DNA of 64,000 bases. Origin: Polyodon spathula (Eukaryota > Chordata > Actinopteri > Acipenseriformes > Polyodontidae). The position numbers and the translations under genes were made by a program. Positions 24,840 to 37,664 of the stretch are shown piece by piece; positions within the stretch are counted from its first letter, which is position 1; each line of letters opens with the position of its first letter. The stretch covers positions 36,689,470-36,753,469 of the forward strand of contig NC_054536.1 in assembly GCF_017654505.1 (NCBI RefSeq). The letters are read 5' to 3'. The notes below the pieces were generated by a model. That model was not told where the DNA came from. It saw nothing but the letters and a program-made list of their open reading frames with translations, and did not search any database.

Positions 24840-25145
24840 TCCACCAAGTATATATTCTAATCGGAGATATAAAGTTGGATTTTATTAAACGGATAAAATG
24901 CTAACTATTTGCCCAGTATGTGAACGGAAGGTTATTTTACATTTTATGACGAACAAATATAAGTATAAAAAAGTCAAGCAGGCTATTTTTCATTTATATA
25001 AGATGGGCCTTGTCATAATCATTTCAGCCATTTTTTCCCCGGGAAGAAATGTCACTTTCTTAACTCAGGGAAGACGTATCCCTATTAAACTAATTTGCCT
25101 ACATGCAAATTTTTGTCATTTTTACCTCATTAACTATTTATCATA
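24840..25145. promoter_or_regulatory. candidate conserved noncoding element with octamer motif
   Basis: A repeat-free segment of complex sequence that includes the POU octamer ATGCAAAT at 25103-25110 and several TAAT cores. It spans an 82-codon open frame (24898-25146) that has no recognisable domain, and I do not treat that frame as a gene. The regulatory reading is an inference. Confidence 0.25.
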
Positions 25146-25432
25146 GACTTAAAAAAAATTATATTCATGAAGGAGAGAGTAGAAGCCCGATGGAACTGAA
25201 ACTAATATTTTGCAACTCTAATGATTTTTTGCATCACTAATTAGATAGAATAAGGTTGATATGATTAGGTCAGGATGTAGTGTTTTTCATTAAAAATGCA
25301 TTCCAGAAACTGTATTCCTAATATGCCCTTGCAATTAAATAATGAATCCAACGTGTTTCTTATTATGGACCCAATTAATATCCAAGGGAAAAGCATAATT
25401 TTAATAACATTGGGCCATAGGACCTTTATTAG

Positions 25433-25452
25433 AAAAAAAAAAAAAAAAAAAA
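25433..25452. repeat. poly(A) tract
   Basis: A run of about 20 A residues. Confidence 0.9.
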
Positions 25453-28400
25453 GATATTTGCAGGTAAATTTATGATAGAGGCTCAACCAAAGTTGTTGTG
25501 ATGAATGTACAGGAGGAAACCTTACTTAAAAGTTTAAGACGTAATATAAAGGAATCCAAATTCATTGTCTGTTTTTTCTTATTAATAATCCATCATTCTT
25601 AGTATTTTATACTTTTGAAATCATAATGCTAGTCCAATTCCATATAAAAAGGTTGAGGAATGTTTCAACATCTGCAAGCAGGAATGCCTTCTCATTGTTT
25701 AGAATAACAAAAATCACACTTGTTGAATCGTACTTCTGAAAAGGTGTATTGTCTGAATTTATAAGTGTTGGTGTAGGAACCTCTTGGAAAAGAGGTCTTG
25801 AATTTCATAGGACTATCATGGTATGTATATTTTAAATTAAAACATTTAATTAGTCACTACAATAGACATTGGGGAGTGGCTTTTTATGATTATAAAAAAG
25901 AACAAAAACACAGCATTGATTTATTTGTTCATTTGTTATGTATCCATGCACCAGTACAATTACTGTTTTTTAAATAGGGCTTCTTATTTTCAGTTTTAAC
26001 CGATAAAAAAAAAAATGATAAAACAATAATTTTATATAAAAAGCGAAAGCACCGAAAAAAAAGTTAACATAAAACTCGAAAATAGCTAAAAAAAAAATAA
26101 ATAAGCACAGAGAAATGAAATTAATAAAAAACAGAAAAACAGAAGCCCTAATTATACATGAAAGTAGGCGAGTGGGTAAAAGACTACTGAAAGATGTTTT
26201 CCTTCACAGGTGTAGAAAAAAGTTTAAATGTATACAAATTTGTATTAATTTAAACTTTATGTGAAACAACTAAATCGACTTTTAAATCAGCCAAGCCTTC
26301 ATTTTTAATTACAAGCAGAACATGTAAACGAGATCACAACATGTTAATAAGCAACTAATATTTATTAAAGCTATAATGACTAATAAAGTATTTTATGTTG
26401 GGAACACTTTATTACAATCGTTATGCATAACTGTGTTTACATTAATAAAGATGAGTCTTTTCTGCTTTTAAATGAAAAAGTAAGACATACTATTTAAAGG
26501 GTCCTAATGCCATTTAAAAAAAAAAAAAAAATACATAAAAGGTATCTCCTTCCTAGGACTTGGTATTTCCTACATATGGCTTTTTAATTGGCACTAGGAC
26601 GCTTCCGTAAAAAAAACAATTTAGTTCTTTCACAGAAAAAAAGAAAACATAAGTTAACTCAATTCTACTATTAACACATTTCTCAGTTGTGATCGAGATT
26701 CACAAATGGCTTAATAGGTATACATTTAATTCTAAAAGGACAGTATAAAAGTCAGGGTAAAACACTGAGAATCAGAAGCCCTATAGTTTTAGAAATTCTC
26801 AAGATTAGATTCTATTGTAAATTGTAACAACATTTCTATTAGGACCCCAGAGGGGTCCAAAAGTTATGATTTTTTTTTTTTTTTAACAGTGATAATATTC
26901 TTCAGATTTATATTTCCAGATGTTACAACCTTAATGTTTGTATCATTATAGCTACCGGCGCCAGTAATTAAGTTTGTATCCTACCTCATTTCGACAGGCA
27001 CTGCTATTCTCTTAATTATGTAAAACCAAAATATTGAATTAAAATGAACTTCCTAACTTTTTTTTTTTCTTTCCACACTATTGTCTTTGTATGGAGGCTG
27101 GTACTAGGCAGTTTTATGTTTCATCTAATTCAAACTCTGCAACAACTTGTGGTCTGGTGGTCACACAATGTTGCTGCTCGGTACCAAAACAAACAAAACT
27201 TGTAAGCTTGGGAGTTAAAATTGTGTATTGTTGGATGTGAAGACTCACGCAAAATGCAATTCAAGTAGGTGAGTAGAAAACGTTTTCATATTACATGTAG
27301 TCGCATACTGTTTCATACATACTAACATTCCGAGAATTCAATTTTGTTAAATATTGAACACATGTTTTAGGTTTATAAACAAGAATTACATTAAAGTTTG
27401 TGGGGGGGGGGGCACAAGAAGGTCCCATACCGGGGTTTCTCTTTCACCACTGGAATTGGAGCCTTGATGATGAGAATTAACCAAGTCAGAATTTTACTGG
27501 ACTTACATTAAGATTATTCTAACCAGAGTTAACATCTCTGTTCTTCATTAAAACATATCAATTGGATCTTTAATGCTGGGGCATTGGTTGAGTGACCCCA
27601 TACTGTTTATTAAGTGCACAGTAGAACACCTTATTGAATGCATTCTTGTTTTTTTCTTTAAATATATTCAACTCTGCAGTTACAGGAGGCGCACTTTGTC
27701 ACAGGGATGCATTTTCAGGCAACACTAGCAATGTAACTGAGTGGGTGGCATGAAGAAAATACAAATCAACCAAACAAAGAAATCGTGAATTTTAAAGCGT
27801 TTAAAGAGAAATTCCTGGGGGCAGGGGACCCTATTTATTGCATACCTGAATTATTTTCTAGCTTCATTGAATAAAGCCAATAAAATGGAAATAGAATGTA
27901 CAAGTGACCTCATAGTGTGGGGTTGTCATTGTTAAACTGCAATTTTGTTTGAAAACAAATGGTATATTTGATTTATTTTATAGACGTGCACAACATATTC
28001 CTATTCCCATAGTATTTCTGTTTACTTTGTAAGCTGTATTTCTTTCCTTAATTACTTATGGCGTTTCCTGAGTGCATTTCCCAAAGAGGATGTTGCCCTT
28101 ATTCAAAGTTTACCTAATTACTGAAGAGTCATACTATTTGTAAAGAGGGCTGAACAGTTTGTAAGCTTTGCTTATGCTAAAGAAATGTAACAGTTATTTG
28201 ACAGAAATCTACCAAGATTGTTTGCACAAAACATTTGCTTTGTCTGTTTACGCATAACATATACAGTCTTATATTTATATGTGCGATATTTGCCCTTCCG
28301 TGTTCATCCATGTTTTTGTGATATGAATTTGAAAATGTTCTAATGCTAATACAACAACTGAAAACTGTAGTCCTAGTGCTTTCTTTCATATCTGCCAACA

Positions 28401-28650
28401 ATTAGATATTGCTCTACAGAGTATAATTTTTAGGGATGTTCAATCTAACATACTGGAAATATTTATAAGTACAGGTATAACAAGGTTAGTATTTAAAGAT
28501 AATCGCAGAACAAACTGTATTTCTTTAGTATAAATGTGTGTTACTGTTCGGTTCTTTATATTTATACTCTTTGATGTGTTATATTGTTGTTTTATGTAAT
28601 AAGTCCATTAATCAAACACCCACACTCTCAAAAATCTCTCTTTAATTCTA
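25453..28650. other. no gene seen
   Basis: AT-rich sequence with homopolymer runs (A near 26518-26530, T near 26871-26884, G10 near 27402-27411) and no recognisable transposon. Any exons here are too short or too poorly marked for me to support. Confidence 0.4.
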
Positions 28651-28659
28651 AGATTAACA

Positions 28660-28790
28660 TCAAGTATGAAAATCTATTCAAGTTCTGTAATGAACACATT
28701 AATTATGTAAAGGCAGTACTGCAGATGGACCTAATTAATTGTCCGTTGTCATCCCCTTGATTACTATACCTGGAAGGGGGGGGTATTCAT
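28660..28790. promoter_or_regulatory. candidate conserved noncoding element
   Basis: A dense cluster of homeodomain-type cores (ATTAATTATG near 28699-28708, CTAATTAATTG at 28731-28741) within complex repeat-free sequence. There is no open frame. Confidence 0.25.
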
Positions 28791-28899
28791 TTCTATAATA
28801 CTTAAGCAGGTATGCAAACTGTTTTGTCAGAACATTTCGACAGTGATAAAGGAGCTGCACGGTTAACTGTAATTTTTGCAGTAATTCATAATAAGTTCC

Positions 28900-29400
28900 G
28901 TTGACATGTGTTAATTGCAGTTGATTGCCCTCAAGATGTTTTCACAACAGAATTCTGCAATTGCCGCATCTAGGTTTGTTCAGTCACATAGTTTTTCTTT
29001 CTGCGTCTAGATAATTTGTGACCACAGGCAAACTTTTGGAAACCCAAGGTGGTTGCATCAATTCTTATGGGTAAATCTGTCGTTGTTTAGATGGCACAGA
29101 TTGGAGCACTAATGAAGACCAAGCACTCAGGGTTCTTGTCATTCTTATGCAAGCAATCCTTCTTAGTGATCCCCAGTTGGCAAGGTACTTAAATCCATTG
29201 CATCTCCTGTAATCTGACTCACACTTGCATGTTATCCATGCACATCCCTTCTGCAGAGATAATTTAGCAGAGGGGGTTCAAAACAGCTAGTTAACAACCT
29301 TGGATAATTGCTTATTTGGAAATTATTGCATTTTGTTGTGGATAGTGGGAATTCAGCTTGATCTATTAATTTATTAATTGATTGCTTAATTAATTAAAGT
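28900..29400. promoter_or_regulatory. candidate conserved noncoding element
   Basis: About 500 bp of complex, non-repetitive sequence ending in a run of overlapping TAAT motifs (29368-29398). It has neither coding potential nor transposon features. This call is tentative. Confidence 0.2.
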
Positions 29401-30858
29401 TTATTTTTGTAGATTTCTAATCAGTATAATATGTACAGTGCTGCACTTACAATTTTGAACTTTTTTTTATATTTATCAAGACAGATGGCTTAACAGCAAT
29501 GGATGTAAAGAACAGCATTTAGAAGATATATACTCTAGTAGCAAAAAGCATTTAAAATTGGAAAAAAAAATGCAATCATTTATTCAAATGTTAGTGTGTA
29601 AGTCATTTATGTATATATTATACAAGATGTCTTAAAGGGGACTCTCTGTACAGGCATATGCTGACATGCATTCTACAATATCATTTTTGTAAATAAATAA
29701 ACTAATTTTACAATAATCATTTTTTGTCCAAAAATATGTTTTTTAGTTGGTACATTCAAATAAGAGTTTTACTTTTTTTGCTGTTGAAGATAAATCAGCA
29801 TTTTCTTCCACGGTTTTAAATATATGTTGTGTGTGTTTATCTTTATTGAAGTTGATCATGGAATAATATTTAATCTGTATCTGTCTGAAGCCATGTAACT
29901 TGTCTTCAAATGGTATATACATCATTTACAAATAGGTTATTTAGTAGTATTTAAGTATTTAAAACTGAGGGTTGTTTTTTTAACAGTTTTTCTTGAGTTG
30001 CCGCGGAACAAATCTTAAAATACTAATAATATTAATACACCATTTTTCGAAATACCAGAAAAGCAGACCAGCTTGTGGTTGATATGTCTGACAAAAAGCA
30101 GATGTACTTGCAAACAAAAACAAAAGATTAAAAAAGAGAAGCAGCAAAAAAAGTTGCTCGTCACTGATATCGGAGAGGTCAGCGAAAGGTATTTCTGCTA
30201 CAAAAGTGCAGCTCTTGTTCAAAGAAGCTGTGCATTCACATTAGATCCAAGCAGCTTCTTCAATTACAGAGGCTATTAGTGGACACTGCAATGAGGCTCC
30301 AGGGCCCGGGGCCATAGGGCTGGAGAACACTGCATTAGAGAATTCAATATGAAACACGACTGAAAAGGGAATAGGGCTGTGGTTTGTGAAAAGGTCATGG
30401 ACATTCAAGGGGTTGAAAAGTGTGAAAACAATGTGGCAGCCCACTGGTTAAAACACAGTTACAATGCTCTGTCTCGGAATGCCACATTAACCCTCAAGCC
30501 TTATCTGTTTTTGTCATTTGTACTGAGTGTATAATTTGAGGACTGCCTTCCAAATTACTGTTCATTGTTCATGTGGACCGTGGCAAGGTTAGCAACCTTT
30601 TTAAGTGTGTGTATTGGGTGTTTTTATTAAAGCCAAAAAAGACTTTAATCTGTGATAGATATTTGAATATTGTATGCTTGATTTTTATACTGAGGAAAAC
30701 ACACAAATGAAAAATGAACAAAAACATAATACACATAACAAAAGCTCTCAACCTTAAATTACTGGAAGTGGATATTCAGTGTGTTGTGCTTAAGTGTGTT
30801 TCTGAAGTTTCTGAATTGCCAAGAAATACCAGAAGTGGTTTCAAGTTTCAAATTTTAT

Positions 30859-30863
30859 AAAAA

Positions 30864-30936
<73 letters not shown>
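30859..30936. repeat. (A)n(TA)n microsatellite
   Basis: About 14 A residues followed by about 32 TA units. Confidence 0.97.
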
Positions 30937-30942
<6 letters not shown>

Positions 30943-32085
30943 TGTTCACAGTATATTCTTTATATGAAATTCTTACTTGTAAAATTTCATTTAACATTTA
31001 AAAAGTACACATGGTATGGGTCAGAGTGCCCAAACCACTTCTACATGTTTTATATGTATTACTCTATTATGAATTAGTTCCAAAAACGAATAATTCCCTG
31101 AACTATTTATTTATTTATTTTTTAGTAAATAATTTTTAGACTATGTTAAAGGGTCACCCAGTGCAATTGAATGTGTTTTATACTGAAACACTTGTTGAAC
31201 TATATTTAATTTACTATTTTGAGGAAGATATTCAATGCAACCTATATAGACAATGGGAGATTGTGTTGAAACATCAATGCTAAAGATTTGACCTTTTATT
31301 AACAAAATAATATGTAGAATGTCCTGTCAGCTGGAAAAACACACACTCAGCTGTAAGTTGGTCTATTGAAAGCATCTGTTACCTTGTTGAACTTATTCTC
31401 TGTCCACAGATCATATAGATTCTCTGAGCATTCTGTTCTGTCCTAATATAAAACAGAAGGAACAAATTGCAAATAGCTGGTGAATGAATGAAGATCACTG
31501 TACCAGCAAAGGCAGTTAATAGCATTTAGGTATACACAAAAGCACATTCCATGTCATGCATTTAGGAATGCATTCCTTCCAACTGCAGCACATACAAATG
31601 TCCCATATATGATTTGACCATATTATTGTAATTATGCAAACAAAAAAAGTAAGTGGTCTCTTTGTATTTGGACTTTTGGGAAAACAACTACATTTAATTT
31701 TATATGTGTTTATTTAGCAGAATGAAAACATCTAGTTATTGATTTATACACCATTGGATTAAGCAATTCTTTTGTCAAAGTGAGTTTCTGAATTGAGGGT
31801 TTTATGTACGTCCTATCCACATGTAATATTAAAAGTTCAAGCATTCATTTCAACCCTATTTTGCAATACTTCTTGTACACTAGGTATTTAATAAGATAAC
31901 AGTGATAGATTTGTTTTTTGACAAATACAAGTTTTAAAGAGTGTATAATAAGATGTGCTTAACTTACATTGTTTATCATTATGTTTCTCTTTCACTGAAT
32001 GAATATGTTGTAGTTTACTGGACACTAAAAGGATCAATGACAATGACATCAAATGGGATAATTCTGCTGAGTTTTAACAGTTTCT
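30937..32085. other. no gene seen
   Basis: AT-rich sequence without recognisable elements. A short TTTA run near 32085-32110 closes it. Confidence 0.4.
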
Positions 32086-32110
32086 ATTTATTTATTTATT
32101 TATTTATTTT

Positions 32111-32535
32111 ACTATTTTCTTGTTTTGGACTCCAGCACCACAGGGTTGATAACTGTAGTCATCCTAGTAATGCCTTCAAATGGTCACATTTTTTATTGAG
32201 CAGTTGAGCACTAGCAATTTCCCCGAGGCACTTTTGAGTTTGCAGGCAGGTACACATTTTCAGCTTATAAATGTCTCTGGCCTGATCGAGTTGGTTCTGA
32301 ATCGCCAGATTAGGTGCAAAATGCCATGTGGGGAAGTCTGCTGCCCATCTTGATGGCCAAGCCTTTCTGTTGGAATGACACATAAATAACCTATTATGTT
32401 CCCCACCCAAGGAAATTCAAATGCACCTGTCAGTTTGATAAAGCACTCGCCCGGAGGGAAGCATTGTTTACATTTTCACTCCCGTCTTCAGAAAAGTGAG
32501 ATTCTAATTATTTTCCCACTGTAAATTAAAGCCAA
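32111..32535. promoter_or_regulatory. candidate conserved noncoding element (strongest texture in the window)
   Basis: About 420 bp of high-complexity sequence with balanced composition, unlike its AT-rich flanks. It includes an E-box CACCTG (32424-32429), a forkhead-type TGTTTAC (32465-32471) and TAAT cores near 32504. The minus strand has an 83-codon open frame (32159-32410) without splice signals or familiar motifs, so I prefer a regulatory element. Cross-species alignment would decide. Confidence 0.3.
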
Positions 32536-32859
32536 GTCAGACAGAACTGAAGCTATAAGAAACCCTGTAGAAACGTGTCTGGGGACAAAGGAAAGGGGGG
32601 AGATGGTGAATGGACAAGTTGGCAGCTTTTGTCTTAATGAAAGGAAAAAGAAAGGTGAACTAAATAAATGTTGTGCCTTGTTTGTTACACTCATTTTATA
32701 AGGACTTGAATTATTATGCAACCAACTGGAATGCATTATACCCATATTGCATACATAATAATGTGCTAAAATTGCATAGCATTGTTTGTCACTTCAGTGA
32801 TTTGAAAGGAAAGATTTAATTAGCCAAAAATAGCATGCAAAGAAAATAAATTAGAATAA

Positions 32860-33060
32860 AATTAAACTTTTGGGTTGTTGCACGGAACTGAAACAGGGTT
32901 GGGAGTTTGACTGGCTATTTTTGAGGGAAGGTGATCCTGCCGATGACAGAATTGTGGGCCAATCGTGTCTTCCCTGTTGATTTGCTGTCCAGTAGTTGTG
33001 AATTGAGCATTCATTACGGTGTCCTGTCACAGACATGTCTCTAGACCAGCATCAGAAAGT
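32860..33060. promoter_or_regulatory. candidate conserved noncoding element
   Basis: Complex repeat-free sequence including a CCAAT box on the plus strand (GGGCCAATCG, near 32957). It contains no persuasive open frame. Low confidence. Confidence 0.18.
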
Positions 33061-33709
33061 ATGTTTAAGAAGTTTTTTATGTTATCAGATTATTTGTAGA
33101 TTAAAATGTTAAAGGGAAAAAGCAGGTACTTGTGAGCAGATTTATTTTAAACTATAATTAACAGTTAAGCACTTCAACATTCCAGTGGGCATCTATGCAA
33201 AATAGAAGCTCTCTAGATCTGGAAGCTGATTGGCTGTTTGCATTCAATCGTTTTCTAGATATATATTCTTTGATGCAAAGACTACATGAACTGATTATAC
33301 CTATGAACTTCTACTCTCCTTAGATTTGAGCTAGTCTCAGGATGCTAAGGGCCACACATTGAAAAAAGCTAATTGTCGAAGCCCTTCTGTTTCCCCCTTT
33401 TTCATTTTGTTTTCGCTACACATTGCATGCATATAGAATAGCGATGCCGATATATTCTTCTACTAATTTTGAATTTAGCTGCTTGCAACAAATAGAGGAT
33501 GCCCCATCCTCATAGGCTGCCATGTAGAGGTCTGTGCTTCTAGTCTCCTTTGTGTCTGATCAGCTGTTAGCCGTGCTTATGACACTGAAACCAGTACTCA
33601 CTGGTTGACTGTGCCACAAAACTATAAACCTAGAGTGGATTCTTTAAAAAGAAGTGAGTTCAGTTCAATCCTGTCTGTGTAACCCACAGCTGTTTTCTGT
33701 AAAATACAG

Positions 33710-33806
33710 AGCCATTGATTCTAAATCAAGCACATCACTTAGTGCTGTCATACAGAAGCAGATAAACTCCACTGATGACGAAGAAAATTCCTTTGAGGTA
33801 TTGAAA
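33710..33806 (+). CDS. candidate internal exon (32 codons)
   Basis: A pyrimidine-containing acceptor (TGTTTTCTGTAAAATACAG, AG at 33708-33709) and a good donor (AAA|GTGAGT, GT at 33807) bracket 97 bp. It encodes a serine-rich, acidic, soluble-looking peptide beginning AIDSKSSTSLSAVIQKQ and ending DDEENSFEVLK. The exon begins with one base of a split codon and ends in phase 0. Its start phase is compatible with the end of candidate exon C at 15014 (phase 2), so it may belong to the same plus-strand gene, but phase agreement alone is weak. No family is recognised. Confidence 0.4.
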
Positions 33807-34019
33807 GTGAGTGTTTATATGTACTGTAACATGAACAGTATCAATTTGGTTGTCGTCTTAACCAGTAATCACAATGGAGTTCTCCCATATAAAGTTGTAC
33901 TGCTCTAAACTGTAAAGCTGTTGGAGGCAAGATGGAGGACAAGGGGTGCAGTTTCCTAACCTTGTGAGTCTCCTCTTTAAATGCTTTAAATGTGGTCATG
34001 TCATTCAGTGCTTTCTCTG

Positions 34020-34046
34020 CATACAAAAAAAAATATATATATATAT
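34020..34046. repeat. short A/TA tract
   Basis: A short A run followed by about eight TA units. Confidence 0.85.
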
Positions 34047-34219
34047 TGGGCTGAAGTGGCTGTATACACAACCCTCTCAAACACTGCTGGAATACTGCAG
34101 TTCACTCTTGTAGAAAGCATCTTGACTCTTTAAGAATTGCTATCTGAGTGACTCATGTTGAAATTACCATAAAACTTTAAATAAATGCCTCCCTCCATTT
34201 TTTTTTTTTTTTTTTTTTG

Positions 34220-35315
34220 TAATATTTGCCAGTAGCCTATTGGAGACTGGCGACTATTTGAGACACTGCGATTATTATGTAAGATCACTAACATCTGCAA
34301 ATACTTCAGATGCAATCATGAAAAAGCTGCCTGCACACATTCCAACAACATCATTAAAGGTTGTGTCAGTGGGTTTGTATTGTAATAATAATAAAAACAG
34401 TATAATCCACTCAAGACAGCCCTGTAAATATCGGAACACAAGCATGTATTAAGGCAGGTTTGCAGCACAAAAAAAAAAAAACAAACAAACATGGTTTTAA
34501 AATTAATAAAAGCAACAAGTATCATTTTTATTAACACATATTACATTAATTGTTCACCTTCAAAATGTGGATATTGGTAAGCATGGACAATCGCCGAAAA
34601 ATTAACCAGCAACAAATCGTCACTGCAAAACAACCGCATGAAATATTGTGTTTATATGAAAAATAAGTTCATACTGTTGGTCCAGAACACACTCAAAAAT
34701 GCTTCAAACTGTTTAAAGATTAACAATAAAATCAATACAGGCACAAAATCAAAGCAAAAGTGACAAATTTGTTTTTATCACATGTATACTGATAAATAAG
34801 AACGATGGAAAAGGAGCAAAATTGGAATATTCATTGCAATACTCAAATGCACGAAATACTGTTAATACAAAAAAACAAACAAACAAAAAAACACATACAA
34901 ATACACAAAAAAGGCAACCCTGTTAATATCAGAAAACAAATTTGTATTTTACTTACTTTCAGCATGGTCAAAAAAGCTTCAAAACTGGTTTTAAAATGAA
35001 TATTGTCACAAAAACCTGTATTTATTACATGTGCCTTAAAATAAGTAAATTCAGTTATATTATCGTTCGTCTTGAGCCTCAGGGTCTCTTCATCGCAGCT
35101 GAAAAACAAATTGGTAAGCTTGCTCTACAGTCATGTGTGTATTGGCTGGAACATTCAGTATAATGCCCATTATATTATTATTCATAACCCAGCAGCGTTT
35201 AAAAAAGACCCGGCGCCTATTTACCATATTTCCCAGAATGCCCTGCACTTATTAGAGACCCGGCAAGTATTGGAGATCGGCGAGTATTGGAGACTATTTG
35301 AAGTTTTACTGTAGC
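34220..35315. repeat. unclassified repeat with recurrent 'TTGGAGAC..GGCGA' motif
   Basis: Two clusters share an unusual repeated phrase. At 34235-34275 there is ATTGGAGACTGGCGACTATT. At 35205-35305 ATTAGAGACCCGGCAAGTAT, TTGGAGATCGGCGAGTATTG and GAGACTATTTGAAG follow one another with a period near 20 bp. They may be two ends or internal minisatellite parts of one DNA element. I cannot name the family, and the sequence between is AT-rich with no motifs. Confidence 0.4.
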
Positions 35316-35329
35316 AATCTTCAGAACCT

Positions 35330-36780
35330 GCCACTCCTTGCCTTCATTGTGAACAAGTCAGTTTCCATAATCTGTTTTTTGTGCTTGGACAGGATTTTCA
35401 GTTAGGCATTATATTTCACTTTTATTGCGCCCTATGTTTGTTTTTGGGTTTTTTTTTGTCAGCAGAAATGATGGTTGGACACAGACTTTAAGACCCCTGT
35501 AAGGTGGCAGTTGAGCTGTTTCAAATGCTAAAGCAAAAGCATACTGCCTTTGTGTACAGAAGGACTACACAGCAGCATGCATTGGTGTGTTTTCACCCGT
35601 CAGTGACTAAAGCTATGAGCTTCCTTGAAAACAGGTTAATCCAGATAGCTGCTCTCTTGTCGACACAACTGGTATCTCATGGATCAAATATCAGGTGAAC
35701 CACTGGCTCAGCAACGCATTAATGATTTCGAGCTACATGACCTATGTAACATGTTTCACGATCTGTTTCCTTTCACTGTTCTTTTAATAGATGGCTGAAA
35801 TGTACAGTAGGTTCAATAGCTTACTATACAACACACAAGAACACAAAGGCAGCTAAAACTAACATTAGCTCAATGCTTCAGAGAGCACATTAACAGTGTT
35901 TGTGCTAATGAAATTAAATGTTAAGTCTGCAACATAAACAAACATACAACAGGATAAAAAAACAGAGGTAGATGCCACTCTCTAACATTTATTAAACTAT
36001 AAACAGAAAAATTCATAGATATATAATTTATAGTAAGGACAAACTAGGAAATTCATCCATAATGTTAAATGCACAGTCATAGGGATAGCTTCAATTAACA
36101 CTTGGTTACCCAAAGGTGAGGCTCAAACCATCCCAACCAAACCAGACATTAAATTAAACTACTTCCATTTTTAAATGTTCTTGTGTTTATATTGTAATTG
36201 TTTAAAAAAAAAAAAAAAAGGAATTTGGAGTATTACTAACACATAATTTAAAAGTAAAACATTTCTCCTAAATAAAATCCATTAAAACAATCTTCAAAAC
36301 ATTCTAGATAAAAGGTTACTGCTAACATTGAAGCCTTCATTTTGGAACTTTTTTTTTTTTTTGTGTATAATATTAATTGTTTGTCTGCAAAGCCACACAC
36401 ATCAGAATGCCTTGCATTCTCTCAAGAAATGTTTCCAGTCTTTAAATCAAATGGCTTGCAGTTTGTGCTTGAGAAAGGGTTAACAAGTCCTTGTGCATCT
36501 TTGTTTGTTTTCTGTTTTAAAAGGAGGCAATTATATTTTCACTTATGTGGAATTAATTGTTTGGAATATGTACTGAGGATTTGTATAAGTGAGTGCAGGT
36601 ATGTGACACAGCCCTATCTCTTTCTCGGTCTCTTCAGGTTTACTGAAAGCCATGATTGGTATTCCAAACCTGTGACAATTCATAATTAACCTGGGTTGTG
36701 GGTGTGGGTGGGGGCTGATTGGCTTGTCTCACTAGGTGGCAGTGTATGATCACATCTGGACAGAAGATCCCAGTGTTGGC
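35330..36780. other. no gene seen
   Basis: It contains A runs near 36204-36219 and a T run near 36350-36361. Open frames at 35504-35698 and 36342-36689 show no recognised domain or splice context. Confidence 0.4.
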
Positions 36781-36783
36781 GAT

Positions 36784-37664
36784 ACATAAGAACATAAGAA
36801 AGTTTACAAATGAGAGGAGGCCATTTGGCCCATCTTGCTCGTTTGGTTGTTAGTAGCTTATTGATCCCAGAATCTCATCAAGCAGCTTCTTGTAGGATCC
36901 GAGGGTGTCAGCTTCAACAACATTACTGAGGAGTTGATTCCAGTCCCTCACAATTCTCTGTGTAAAAAAGTGCCTCCTATATTTTCTGTTCTGAATGCCC
37001 CTTTGTCTAATCTCCATTTGTGACCCCTGGTCCTTGTTTCTTTTTTCAGGCTGAAAAAGTCCCTCAGGTCGACACTGTCAATACCTTTTAGAATTTTGAA
37101 TGCTTGAATTAGGTCGCCACGTAGTCTTCTTTGTTCAAGACTGAACAGATTCAATTATTTTAGCCTGTTTGTATATGACATGCCTTTTAAGCCCGGAATA
37201 ATTCTGGTCGCTCTTCTTTGCATTCTTTCTAGAGCAGCAATATCTTTTTTATAGCGAGGTGACCAGAACTGCACACAATATTCAAGATGAGGTCTTACTA
37301 ATGCATTGTACAGTTTTAACACTTCCCTTGATTTAAATTCTAAATTCTTGTTCGTCTTTTTTATAGCTTCCCCACATTGTCTAGATGAAGACGTTTCTGA
37401 GTCAACAAAAACTCCTTTTCATAGATTCCTTCTCGAATTTCAGTATCTCCCATATGATATTTATAATGTACATTTTTATTTCCTGCGTGCAGTACCTTAC
37501 ACCTTTCTCTATTAAATGTCATTTGCCATGTGTCTGCCCAGTTCTGAATCTTGTCTAGATCATTTTGAATGACCTTTGCTGCTACAACAGTGTTTGCCAC
37601 TCCTCCTACTTTTGTGTCGTCTGCAAATTTAACAAGTTTGCTTAAGACACCAGAATCTAAAATG
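36784..37664 (-). mobile_element. CR1-like LINE, 5'-truncated copy 1
   Basis: The minus strand carries the C-terminal half of a CR1/jockey-type reverse transcriptase. FADD, the catalytic Y/FxDD box, is at 37616-37627. It is followed by the RERCKVLHAGN block and the late NLFSLEQRRLRGDLIQAF block (about 37154-37100). The 3' end has the tandem ACATAAGAAC sequence that also ends the other two copies. Frame changes occur near 37380-37420 and around 37150. The copy departs from the longer one at about 37664, its truncation point. No target duplication is evident, as is usual for CR1. Confidence 0.88.
36948..37664 (-). pseudogene. CR1-like reverse transcriptase, C-terminal fragment
   Basis: The relic covers the catalytic FADD box, the thumb region and the C-terminal tail of the LINE polymerase, which would copy element RNA into the genome. 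A segment near 37400 (around YEKE) is shortened compared with the copy at 45.7-48.4 kb. Stops at 37155-37165 separate the last domain. It is not functional. Confidence 0.85.

Noticed and set aside
30487..30500. TTAACCCTCAAG resembling the left end of the 251-bp MITE
   Set aside because: No matching right end with TTAA is found nearby; short chance similarity is likely.
35504..35698. Open frame of 64 codons with a plausible amino-acid mix
   Set aside because: No good splice sites, no recognised domain, and no start context; not supportable as a gene.
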